From positions 3,882,074 through 3,946,073 of the forward strand of contig NW_006921541.1 of assembly GCF_000340215.1 (NCBI RefSeq): a stretch of DNA of 64,000 bases, read 5' to 3'. Below the pieces are notes generated by a model. That model was not told the DNA's origin. It did not search any database and saw only the letters and a program-made list of their open reading frames with translations. This DNA is from Pseudocercospora fijiensis CIRAD86 (Eukaryota; Ascomycota; Dothideomycetes; Mycosphaerellales; Mycosphaerellaceae). The first letter of the stretch is position 1, and each line of letters starts with the position of its first letter. The position numbers were made by a program, and so were the translations under genes. Below, piece by piece: positions 43,745 through 54,982 of the stretch.

Positions 43745-46700
43745 TTTAACTATTTTATAATAATCGAATAAGCTCTAACGGAAGCGAATATTACGAATTA
43801 GTAGAATCTTCGGAATCCGAAAACGTCCCTAATTCTATTAACGAAGAAATTAGGCGGCGACTAGTTAATAATAAATATAAGTAAGCCTCCTACGCCCTCT
43901 ACGCTAGAGGCGCTCTATACTGTTTTTATAAAGATAATAGAGAAGCAAACTAAGCTTCTCTATTAAAACAAACGTCGCCCGCTAGAACTAGGGAGTAGTA
44001 TAAATCCCTTATTCGAAGGGTAGAACGCTATAGCATATATAGAGCGTTTTAAGGAAGGCTTAATTAAGTACAAGCTCGATAGAGAGTCCGACTAGTATAA
44101 GATCTGGTCCCTTACGAGGACTACTAGTACTAAGCTTTACCGAACCCTTAGAACCCTAGTTAGCTACCTAGAAAAGGACGACAAGTCTAATACTAACTAG
44201 GAGACCTTTAAGTTAGCCTTTCTAAGGGAGTATCGGGAGCGCGATAGCCGTCGTATTAAAGGCAGTCGCGCGTAGCTCGAAGCCCTCTGCTTAGTAAGGC
44301 GCACTAAAGATAACGACCTAAAGGGGTACGTCCGCGAATTTGTCGAGTTAGCGGACGGTATCGAGTAGAGTAACCTCGAAAACTCTTAGAGAACGAGGCT
44401 ACTCCTCTAGGGATTGCCGTAGCCTATAGCTTAGCGTATCTTCCGTCGCTATAAGCTTAGCGAGGCCGATCCTAAGAGCTTTAGGAAGTATAAAGAGGTC
44501 CTAGTATATATTAAGGCCGATATTAATAGTATAGCCGATACGAGGAAGTTTATCTACGGCGAAGACTAGAATAACCTAGCGTAGGTTAGGAAAGAAGCCT
44601 TAGGAAGCAAGGGACCTAAGTTTCTTCCTAAATCGCAAAGTAGTCCTAAGACCGTAACTCCTACGGTTACTAAGTACTCTTAGGATGTCGCGGACTTAGC
44701 TAAATCCCTAGCCTAGCTAAACCTGAATGCGAAAGTATTATAGCGAGTTAGGGAGGTTATTAATACTACTATACTAGGCGATATACTACTAGTCTACTAG
44801 GTTTTAGATCCTAACTACCCTAAAGCCCCTTTAGTAGATATCTACGCTATATAGAAGATCTATTCTAACTTGAATAGCAAGTGCTAGATATATAGCGGGT
44901 TTAAATATATCTAATCGTCCTACCCTATCTAGAAAGAGCTTCTTAAAAGGAAGCTTATTATATAGGTAAATAGCCGATTCTACTATATAGACACCGGCGA
45001 CAAGATTGATTTCGAATAGGATCGGAGAGCCCCGAAGCTACCTTAGCTAAAGACCCTTCTAGAAAAGAAGTATAGCGGTAAGATCGAGTTTAAGGATACT
45101 AGGAATAGTACCCTCGCCGCTGTTACTAAACGAGAAACTTAGAAGGTTAGGGCAAAACAGATTAAGGAGCAGAGTAGTAATAGTACTACTAAGCCTATTA
45201 AGGTCAACTTTGTTTCTTAGGATCCGGACGCAGTTACTAATATTTACGCGGTTACTAAGAATAGTATAGATATCTACGCTGCTATACGGTCTTAGACCTA
45301 GTTCTAAAATAAGGGCAAGAGCCCTTAGAACCCTACTCGCCCTAGTATAGTAGCCCCTACTAGGGTACTAAAGAACAAGGCGGCCGATAAGGCTAAGCAA
45401 TAGCGAGAGTTAACCGCTAAAACTAAGACTCTCTAGACAGCTACAGACCGTACTGCCCGATCTAGTACCGCACTTAGTACCGTACCTAGCACCCTACTTA
45501 TAGAAAGCCTAGTCGTTTTAGAGACTCTAGAGGTCGATATAGAGGATATTACTACCGATATTAGTAGTACCCTAGGTCTAGCTAACCTACCGGCCTATAA
45601 GCGAAAGTTATCTAATCTAAAGAGCTTTCGCTTTAATAGATATATAAAAAAGTATAGTACTAGCCTAGCTAACTCCTTAGATATAAAGGCAAACGCTCTC
45701 TTCTAGGCTTTATAGTTCCTAGACCTTAAGTCTAATATGTCTATAGGAGAGCTACTAGTATACGGTTTGCCTACTAACCTATTCTAGAGCCGAATCCCTA
45801 ACGATGCTACCTTTATAAAAGACCTCGCTACCCTCCGAAGGAAATAGGGACGAGAAGACTATATCGACGTCTCTTCCCTATAGTTCCTTTCTAAATTTTT
45901 AGGTACCTAAGAGTTAGTAGAAGGCGGATTAGTAACCTACGAAAGCTAGGAGACTATCGATAATACTAACGAAGAGGGGGTTAAAGAGATAGGCCGAGGG
46001 GATAGTAATAATACCGACCCTACTCTAGTTTTAGTTTCTATTAAGGCTATCCGATTTACTAGCTAATAAATCGGTCGAGTAGGACCTCCTCGACCTAAAG
46101 AACTTTACTCTATCCCTAATAATATAGACCTTTCCGCAGTTACTCGTTCCTTCGCCGTCGTCTACGCTATCTATATTTAGGTTACTATCGGGAGCTATAG
46201 TTAATAGATACTAGTAATGCTTAATCATAGTTCGGAGTTACTTATTATAAGTAAGCGTTAGGCTAAACAACTTAGGCTACTAATAAATAGAGACATTTCC
46301 CTCGGTATATAGGGAGTAAATAGGGAGGTTACGCTAGTAGGTGCCTACTATAATATTATAGTAGACGCCTTCGGTATATGCTTTTCGTTTACCTTCTAGA
46401 TTACCGCCGACCTAAATACGCTAATTATTCTAAGTCGGCTATAGTCTCGTATAACTCGTAGTATCTAGCGCAACTACGACGATAGCTCCTAGGAGGGAAC
46501 TATCGCTAACTAGAAGGGTAACCGAGTTGTATTTACTAGTTATATCGGCAATACTAGCTACAAGTCCTACGAGGATATCCTTACTGCTTCTAAACGGTCT
46601 TTAGGAAACGCTACGGCGCGGTTATAAGACCGGCAATCTGCGCTATAAGTTAGTATAGCTTAAACAGGTTATTTCTAGAAGTGCGCCGCTCTATACGTTA

Positions 46701-46865
46701 AGGCAAGTTTCTAGGTTCTATACTAAGAAGACGAGTGCTCGAAGCGATAGCGAGTATAATATAACGACTACCTATACCTACTACGTAAGTTAAGGTAATA
46801 ATACTATCGTAAGTATTATTACTAGAGGCAGGTCTACCCGAACTAACTAATTAGAACGCGAGTCT
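43745..46865 (+). pseudogene. gag: Gag-protease of Gypsy B
   Basis: The capsid region reads IERFKEGLIKYKLDRESD, LTRTTSTKLYRTLRTLVSYL, RRTKDNDLKGYVREFVELAD and RIFRRYKLSEADPKSF with few stops. A zinc-knuckle remnant lies near 44,880 (SKCxIYSGFKY). The C-terminal third (46,090-46,500) is retropepsin-like: LSAVTRSFAVVYAIYI, VTIGSYS then LVMLNHSSELLIISKR, where the Asp of the DS/TG triad appears as Asn. LGIQGVNREVTLVGAYYNII and the hydrophobic FGICFSFTF follow. A frame change occurs near the start, so the exact initiation site is best judged from B'. Stops are TAG/TAA. Confidence 0.8.
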
Positions 46866-46887
46866 AATACTACTCTAGGGGTGTTAT
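46866..46887. repeat. Degenerate palindrome at gag/pol joint of Gypsy B
   Basis: AATACTACTCTAGGGGTGTT plus AT. The B' counterpart at 13,595 is better preserved (CCCCCGGGG). Confidence 0.65.
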
Positions 46888-46889
46888 TA

Positions 46890-49800
46890 CGAATCTAACG
46901 TTTTCGCCGGCGTTATAAATTAGGACTACTAGCTATATACCTATCGACTTAAGGAGACTTCTAAAGAAGTTTACGCGCTATTTTATTACGCTAATCTCTA
47001 GGCCTAGCGATAAAGAGAGAGAGCTCGGGTTCGACAATCGATTAGTATATATACCCTATATAAAAGGGTAGCCGATAAGATTAAGCCCGTAAAGGGTAGC
47101 GTATATATTACCGATAGGTCTAATCCTAGCGGAAATCCTAACTAGCGATAAAAGTGCCTTAATTAGGAGGCGACACTACTACCTAGGGATAGTCCGTACG
47201 ATTAGAAATATATTACTAAAAAGTTCTCTACTATCTCTAGGGGGTTAAGGCTAATAGAGGAGAGGCTTGCGAAAATTAAACCTAGTATCGAGCTTTTGGA
47301 TCGTAAACTAGATTTGCTATACGAGCTTCTATACAATCGCGAGGCCGTATTAGTATATAACTTTACTTACCTAGGTAGAATAAATCCGGAGGTTGCCCCT
47401 CTATAGAGGATCCGAACGATCGAATACGAGCCTTAGGCCTACCTAGGTTTTAAGCTAAACCTAAGCCTACGAGGTATAGTTAAGGACATAATACGACAGC
47501 GTATAAAGGCTAGCACCTTAGAACCTTCCTATACCTCGTATCGTAATCTGTACTTCCTAGTTTAGAAGAAGATAGCTCCTAGTAAACTAAAGAAGTACCG
47601 CCTAATTAACGCTATATAAAAGTTTAATACGGTTACGATTAGAGATACTAACCTTCCTCCGGAAACTAATAGCTTCTCGGAAGCCTTTACTAACTATATT
47701 ATAGCCTTACTAGTTAACGTTTTCTCGGGCTACGACTAAATTCCTCTCTACCCTAATAGCCGAGACCTTACTAGTTTCGAGATACCTCTTAGGCTATATA
47801 GATAAACTACCCTTCCCTAAGGGGTAACTAACTCCGTAGCCTAGTTCGTTCGCATTATAAACTGAGTCCTCGCGGCCTATATCTCCTATATAGCGATGCC
47901 TTTCCTCGACGACATCGGCATTAAGGGCCCTAAAACTAGGTACGATAATAAAGAAGTAGAGCCTAGTATCCGTAGGTTCTTTCTCGAATATATCTAGAAC
48001 CTCGATAGCGTCCTCTACGATCTAGAGCGAGCTAATCTAATAGTATATAGGGAGAAGCTTTAGCTCCTATATAAATAGATAAACATTGTCGGGTTTGTAA
48101 CCGATAAAGACGGCCGCTATCCTAATAATATACGGGTCCTAAAGATAGTGTCCTAGCCGGATCCTACCTATTAAAAGGATATCCGAACCTAGCTTAGAGT
48201 AGTCTCCTACTTCCGTATCTAGGTCGAGAACTTTATATTAGTATATAAGCCTTTATACGCCTTACTAAAGAAGGATACTAAGTTCGAATAGACCCCTATA
48301 TACTAAGCGGCTAAGGATACGGTAACTAAGGCACTCGTTAGCGTACCTATACTAATATCTATTAACTACTTAGAGGGTATAGGTTTAATAATTGTTGCTA
48401 TTAACTCGAGCGGGGAAGGCTATAGCGAGATACTAATGCAGTATAATCGTAAAGAACTATCTTTGCGATACCCTATCCGGTACGACTTAGGGCTATAGAA
48501 ACCGATCGAGGCTCGGTACGATACTAGTAAGCGAGAATGCCTTAGAGTCTATAAGGCTCTAAAGAAGTTCCGACTATAGCTCTTTAGTATATTCTTTCGC
48601 TTAGAAATCGATACTTAGACGCTAGTCTATTAGCTTAACTGTATAGCCTCTAACCTACTAAACTCTACGATAGCTCGGTAGGTTGCCTAGATCTATTTAT
48701 TTAACTTCGACGTCTTCTACGTTCCTAGTAAGAAGTATACTAGACCGGATAGCCTTTCTAGAAAGCCCGCTATAGAAGTAGATATCGCCGAGATAATAGA
48801 AGAAGAAGATATCGATACGGTAATTAACTGTACTTTCTTCGCTACCTTCTATATTAATACTATACTAGCGATTACTAGGCCTACTACCGACGACTAACCT
48901 AGCGACTAACCTAGTAACTAGCCCGGCGAGAACCCTACTACTAACGATAAGGACTAGGCTAAAGCTAAGGCGGATAAACTAGAGAGGGATAATATCCTTA
49001 ATAGGGTCTACTCCGACGACTCCTATTATATCGCCTACTTCCTAATCTATACGAAGAAAGTACCTAGTCTATTAAAGAGTTAATACCGTCGGGTTATTCG
49101 CTATTCTCGGCGGTTCCTAGTTAAAGATCGAATCCTTTAGCGATAAGCGATAGTTAATATACCTCTCTAGCGTATTATTAACGACCTAGTAGCCCGATAA
49201 GAAATCCTTCGTTCCGTTTACAATAAGCTCGGCTACCGGGCGGCGGAGGGCACCTTCGATATCCTTCGTCGGTGCTACTAGTAGGACGGCGTATAGGCTA
49301 ATGTCTCCCGCTACTATAAGAGCTGTCCTAAGTGTAATTTTAGGAATAGCTACCGACGTCTAGGAGAGCTACGTATTCCTACTACCTAATTAGTCGGAGA
49401 TCGATAGTATAGCGATAGAGTCTATCTTAGTCGTAATAATAGCTTATATATTATTCGAGAAGGTCTTTCTCGATAGCTAGAGGCCTATTATTTCTATAAG
49501 GGCTACGGCGCTATTAATGCTCGTAATATAGCTACCTTCCTATTTAAAGATCTGTTTTGCCGCTAGGGAACACCTTACGAGATTATCTTAGATAACGCTA
49601 CGAATAATATAGCTAAAGAGGTTTAAGTACTACTTATTTTATATAGCGCGAAAAACGTTCGTATCTCCCCGTACTATCCCTAGTCGAATGCTATTATTAA
49701 ACGTAGCTATCGGTCTTTAATTAATGCCCTATCTAAGATAACTAATAGAGGGGACAGGTCGGTTTCTATCTCTACCCGGGTCCTAGCCCTTCTCTAGGCG

Positions 49801-50611
49801 GATCGAACTACTATTATCGATACGACTAGACTTACGCTAGTAGAGCTTATAATTAGGAGGGACGCCGTTCTTCCTATTAAGTTGTCCTATCGTACGTATA
49901 GCGTTTACGATTAGGGATCTATTCGTACTAGGGTAGATCTTCTTGCCCTATAGGCTAAGGCTCTTAAGGATATAACTGCGACTTCTTAAGAGGGTCTTAC
50001 TCGATAACGGCGCCTTCGTAAAGAGGCTAAGCAGTATTTTAATAACTATAATACTGTTAATTAGGAGCCTCTAAAGGTTAGCGATATAGTCCTCCTATAC
50101 CGGTCGGAGCTAGAATATAGTTACTCCTATAAGCTAGCCTTTAAATAGAAAGGGCCTTATAGAGTATAGGAGGTCCTTTACGATAGTTCTATATACCGTC
50201 TTTAGGAACTTAATAGTGCTACCTTAAAGCACTCGTACCCCCGGGCTAACCTAAAGAAGGTCGTCGAATTAAGAGAGCCTACCTACCCTCCCCCGACCGA
50301 GGAGGAAGTTAATGCCTCTATAGACCCTCTACCTACCTTAGATACCTATCGAGAGGAGGATCCTACCGCGATTATAGATCCTATTCTACCCGACAACTAT
50401 ACGTATCCCTAGATACGTCTTAGTAAGCTATTAGGAATAACTTATAAATAAAGGGAGGGTTATATACGTATTAATTGCGCGTAGAGCATTTCCGATATTA
50501 ATTCCGATAGTAAACTAGACTTCTAGCTATCTAACTCTAACTCCGAGAAGGAGCTCGACTAGTCTAGCGACGAAGACTGCCTAGAATTATAGCTAGATCC
50601 CGAGACTAAAT
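46890..50611 (+). pseudogene. pol: Gypsy B pol: RT, RNase H, integrase
   Basis: RT: KKYRLINAI at 47,596, VTIRDTNLPPETNSFSEAFT, then the active-site block AMPFLDDIGIKGP near 47,893-47,930. RNase H follows (48,240-48,800, with DSSGEGYGEILMQY-like sequence before RIP). Integrase: a zinc-binding remnant YKSCPKCNFRNSYRRLGELR at 49,310-49,380, first Asp region around LEAYYFYKGYGAINARNI, then TPYEIILDNATNNIAKEV and NVRISPYYPQSNAIIKRSYR for the D,D,E core. The C-terminal part is Pro/Glu-rich and ends in an acidic stretch ending ELQLDPETK near 50,611. Many TAG/TAA stops. Confidence 0.88.
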
Positions 50612-50854
50612 AATTGCTTGTCTTTCCCTACCTCTACTACGTTGTTTTCCTTACCTTCTCCGCGCTATTAATATAGTACTACCCTATAGCTTTAGTCCTT
50701 ACTACTTATTCCTACGGTATTAATACTTATAGTTATTGCCCTCTTTTGCTTTTACTTTGTCTATTGTTTTGCTCTTTAGCCTTCGAGATATTGCTATAAC
50801 TTTATTCCTTTGCTCTTGTTTCCTTAGATAGAACTATACGAGGCGTGTTTTCCT

Positions 50855-50877
50855 AATAATACCCCGGAGGTAGTATT
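50855..50877. repeat. CCCCGGAGG palindrome after pol of Gypsy B
   Basis: AATAATACCCCGGAGGTAGT plus ATT, about 240 bases after the end of pol. Confidence 0.75.
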
Positions 50878-51750
50878 AGGAAAATAGCCGAACCTAACCC
50901 TCTACCCTTCTAGGACTACTTCCCTCTAGATTTCTAGACTCTAGCGACTACCCTTAAGTAACAACGATAATAAGATACTCTACTAGAGGATATTCCTACC
51001 CTAATTAGTACTAGTTACGTAGGATACTAAGAAAGGGAGGACCCCTCTCCCTTCCTAGCTCTTAGATAGATATAGTAAGCTAGGCCGATAGCCTCTAAGA
51101 ATAGGGACCTTAGGCTATTAAGCTTAGCGTTTAGAAGAAGGAAGAAGGAAGAAGGTAAATATATAGACTACCTTTACGTACTTGCTAATATAAAAGGTAA
51201 TACTATATCTATAACGGTAGTACTATAGGCTAACGCACTAACGAGTTAGCCGCGCTAGGCCTAGGCGACTTACTCCTCGTTACCGAGTATCTCTAGGAAA
51301 AGCTAATACTATCCCGGGGGTATTATTAGTCCCGCTAGCTTTACTACTATAGATTTCTGCTAAGGACTCGAACTAACTAGTTACATTTCGAGTACGTAAG
51401 AATCTACGATAGCTAAAGGTTAATAAAGGCGCGTAGTTGCTACTAGTAATTAGCTAGATCGATTGTTAAACTTTAGCCTACCCTAATAATAAAGAAGTCT
51501 CGTATATAGCTTTACTTTTATATATAGCCGTTATCCGTTTGCTATACTAGCGCGGAATATACGGACTACGTTATCTTCGTACTATATTTAAAGCGAGCTT
51601 CCTAAGCTCCTTCTTCTACTTAATTACTAACTAACTCGCCGCCGCCTAACTACCCTCCCCCTTCTATCTAAACCCTTCGATTATTATTATTAAGTAACGA
51701 ATACACTTGCAAACTCGTTTATAACCTACTTCCGCTTTGGTCGACTATGT
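50878..51750 (+). other. Spacer between pol and third ORF of Gypsy B
   Basis: No gene found. It holds a GAAGAAGGAAGAAGGAAGAA purine run at 51,133, a possible stem GGCTAAC/GTTAGCC at 51,228-51,251, and the palindrome at 51,305. The part after 51,330, ending at an ATG in GACTATGTCTTC (51,748), could be the leader of a separate transcript. Confidence 0.5.
51305..51327. repeat. CCCGGGGG palindrome before third ORF of Gypsy B
   Basis: AATACTATCCCGGGGGTATT plus ATT. Confidence 0.75.
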
Positions 51751-51769
51751 CTTCTAAGCGCCCTAAATC

Positions 51770-54562
51770 CGCTAGGCGCTAGTAGTAGTAACGACCTACC
51801 TGCCTCTATTAACCTAAGCCTAGCCGCCCTAGTTCCGATCGAAGCCTTATCCGATAGCGCCTTAGCTACTATAACTAGCCTCGAGCACTACTTCTAGATC
51901 GTTACCGCCCTTAAAGACTCTTAAGAGAAGATTAAGAACGCTCGTACCCTACTACGCGTTATTAATAGGAATATTAAGAAGGCTACTATCTTAGTTACGT
52001 ACGGTATAAACAACTTGCGTTAGTCTATCGGTAAGCGTATCTTTAAGCGCGAGGTTCTTAACGATATAGATATCGAATAAGCCTTTCCTATCGTCTATAG
52101 CCTCGAGATAGCCGGTACCTAGATTCGTTTACGCTTTAAGACCCTCGACTAGGCCTTCGAATATTAGGGAGGACTAAGTAGTCTTTCTAAGAGCCTTATT
52201 AACTTCGCCTATAGTAGATAAGAGCGTACTAAGTAGGTCTCTTCGTTCGTTAACAAGTATAAGGTCCGTCGTTAAGGCGCCGAGTACCTTTCCTATACTA
52301 TAATCTATCGCGTATCTACCGCTAGTAAGAAGGTAGGTAAGTAGTTACTTAACTTGTCCTTTGTACTTAACGACTTTACGATAGCCTACTAGAAGAAGCA
52401 CTACGATGTAATCGTCTAGATAGATCTTAGTATATAGATAACTAAGAATCTACTAAAAAAGAAGGGCTATCGTATTAATAGTATAGGCTTTATTATTAAA
52501 GGTTAAGAGGCTCCTATCGTTAATGTCCTTAAACGTAAGGCTCTTCGCCTAGAAGCCGAGGCCGATACGGCTACTAGTCTTACGCTCGCTATAGAAATAT
52601 AGGCTAAAGATCGTCGCTCGACTTGTAACTATAAGGTCCCTTAAGAAGTTTAAGACGAGCGCGCTAAGGCCGAAGTAGCGCGTAAGAAGGCATTGCATGC
52701 TCGCTAGGCCCTCCGTAAGGCTACTAAGAAGTATAGCACTCCTTCTAGTACCGACTATAGTACTAACTATAGTGCTAACTATAGTAACTCGGATATTAAT
52801 ATACTAGATATACTACTAGAAGATATCTCCTCCGAGGGCTCCTTTAGCGAGCGTAGAGATAGAGGCCTCTCGCCGATCCTATTAACTAAGAATATCTATA
52901 GTTCCTATAAGGGCGACTCTATTACGTATCTTATTACCGAAATCGATATAGTTCCTAAGGCCTCTATAGGTAAAGCTCCTACTACTCTATCTATCTATTA
53001 ATAGCTCGACGACCTTAGTAAGCTAGGTAAAGAGCGGTTTACTATATATACTAACTATATTAAGAAGGCTACTAAGGTCTATAGTCTCTATACTAGTACT
53101 AAGGCGAGTGTCCTCGTCGGTCGCTTATTAAAAATTAGTCGCGAGGTTACTAATTAGGATGCCTTTACTACCCTTAAGACTAGTTATACTAACTAGTTTC
53201 CTAGACGTCCTACTACCGCCCCGACCTCCCTAGGACTCTACGTATTTAACCCTACTAGTACTATTACTCGCGATCTTACGCTAACTAAGCGTCGGTATAA
53301 GTTAATTACTAGTTTTCTCGGCTAAGGTACCTCCTTCGACCGCTTTCGTTAGACTAGTAATACTATCTTCCCTTAAGTCTTCGGTTAGATATAGTCGCCT
53401 CGTAGAGCGTACCTTCCTCTTATCGTCGACCTAATATAGGAGGAGTTTCGTATATTCTTTTAGTATATACGTAAACTACCTAAGTCTAAGTAGGAAGGCT
53501 ATAATACACTTTAAACCTATAGAGTAAGCAACTAAATCGTCCGTTAGTATCCCGCCTTATAGCTCTTAGCCGTTACCCTTCGACCTAATTACGTATACGA
53601 GCTTATCTCCGTCCCTAAGCCTACTAAGTACTTTAAAGTAGGTAATAGCGGTTATAAGAACTGCCCTACTAAGGAGACTTCTCGTCTCGGATAAGATATA
53701 GTTAAGCTCGTAGCTAGTAAGGGTACTAGCTATCTACGTATTAAGGTTTCTCTTATATCTAAAGATAAGACCGCCTATTTAACTATTATCGAGGGTATAT
53801 ACGAACTAGAGGTCTTCGAGAACTAGGTTAAGAAGCTTAATGCCCGTAGCCTAGTTCTACTAAATAAGATTAGCAAGCTTACTAACAAGTACCTTACTAA
53901 CGACAACCTCGGCTATATATTCGATAGTTAGCCTAACGAAGGCGAGGTAGCTTAGTAGATCCTTAACCCTTTAAAGGAATACGAAGTCTCTATTTAGATA
54001 CTATACCTTCTATATAGTAATCTAAAGCCCGAGAGCGACCGTATATTAATCGACCTAGGCTACTCCTATATTATCGATAGTACTAAGATTAAGGGCTACG
54101 ATAACTTAACCGTCGCTAAGGTTGCTAAGGCGTACCGCAATCTAACCGCCTTTCTAGGTTCTAATACCTTCGTACCGTTCGCCTTCCCTACCGCTATCTT
54201 AGTCGAAGGCCTTAGTTACATTTCCGATACCCTAGTCGGTAGAATTCCTTAGTTAAGTTACGTTGTTTAGAACGAAGTTAAACAAATCCTCTAGTTTAGT
54301 AAGGAGGAGCTTAAGGACTATCTACGCGAGTAGGAGAAGTCTATATAGGATAAGGCTACTAACCTCCTCGTTAATTAAGCTTACTTCGAGGTAGAGTACT
54401 TTAGTGCTAATAGCTTTAATACCTATAGAGGAGTTTAGGAGAATCGACTAGCTAATAAGGTTATTACTAGTAAGGATTACGGTGCATTAAAGTAGCAGTA
54501 AGATAGCGTAGTAGATTAGTTACTTAGGAAGTTGTTTTTATATATTAATAGAATCTAGGAAC
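51770..54562 (+). pseudogene. Third ORF of Gypsy B, about 930 residues, unknown
   Basis: A single frame can be followed from about 51,770 to the palindrome at 54,563 with only TAG/TAA stops, as long as pol but of unknown type. It begins SNDLPASINLSLAALVPIEA, has a helical region with ALKDSQEKIKNARTLLRVIN and KRIFKREVLNDIDIEQAF, a charged middle with repeated TDYSTNYSANYSNSD (52,750-52,800), and a C-terminal part with FDSQPNEGEVAQQILNPLKE and LTAFLGSNTFVPFAFPTAIL. I see no zinc finger, membrane helix pair or enzyme motif, so an Env-like role is not supported. An ATG at 51,748 lies one frame off, so the start is uncertain. Confidence 0.6.
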
Positions 54563-54585
54563 AATGCTACCCCGGGGGTATTATT
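54563..54585. repeat. Best-preserved CCCCGGGGG palindrome after third ORF of Gypsy B
   Basis: AATGCTACCCCGGGGGTATT plus ATT: here a TG survives, so this copy may be nearest to the ancestral motif. Confidence 0.8.
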
Positions 54586-54702
54586 GCGGAGTTTCTAAAA
54601 AATAGCCTTAGCTAAGATGCCTAAGGTGCCCTATATAACTGTTTGTTTGTTTTAAGCGCGCAATATAAAGCGTATCTAGTTAGATACGAAGAAAGGGAGG
54701 GA

Positions 54703-54982
54703 TATTAGCTAGTAACCGGCCCTATATATCTAGGCTAAGTTTTAAGCCTATATAAGAGGCCTCCTTCTATATTGTAGATAGAGTACTAACCTCGTATAGT
54801 ATATTATTTATATTACACTTCTATAATGCCTATATTGTAGGGCTCTAGTTATTAGCCTAAGCAACTGTCTTATTATCCTATTATACTAAATATAGCTACC
54901 TATATTGCTATAGGTTATATTACCCTCGGTAGCCTATACTATTACTACTAGTAGTAGTAGTAGTATTAGTTTCCGTCCTTTA
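54703..54982 (+). repeat. 3' LTR of Gypsy B
   Basis: Equal in length to the 5' LTR (280 bp). Differences are C/T or G/A. It is preceded by the polypurine tract GAAGAAAGGGAGGGA (54,688-54,702). Confidence 0.92.

Larger units (their letters stand above)
42698..54982 (+). mobile_element. Complete Gypsy element B, 12.3 kb, inserted in the SNF2 gene of D1
   Basis: Two 280-bp LTRs bound the element, with a primer-binding site after the first and a purine-rich AAAGGGAGGGA directly before the second. CTAT flanks both sides (42,694-42,697 and 54,983-54,986), probably the target duplication. Internal order: leader, gag-protease, pol, spacer, third ORF. Near-palindromes of the CTACCCCGGGGGTA type separate the modules at 43,625, 46,866, 50,855, 51,305 and 54,563. 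SNF2 coding is continuous across the removed element. At 12.3 kb it is unusually long for a fungal Gypsy because of the third ORF. Confidence 0.93.

Noticed and set aside
51228..51300. tRNA-like gene between pol and ORF3 of Gypsy B
   Set aside because: Only one short stem is visible; no A and B box promoter pattern or cloverleaf.
51770..54562. Envelope gene in Gypsy B
   Set aside because: No signal peptide, membrane helix or glycoprotein-like Cys pattern could be seen.
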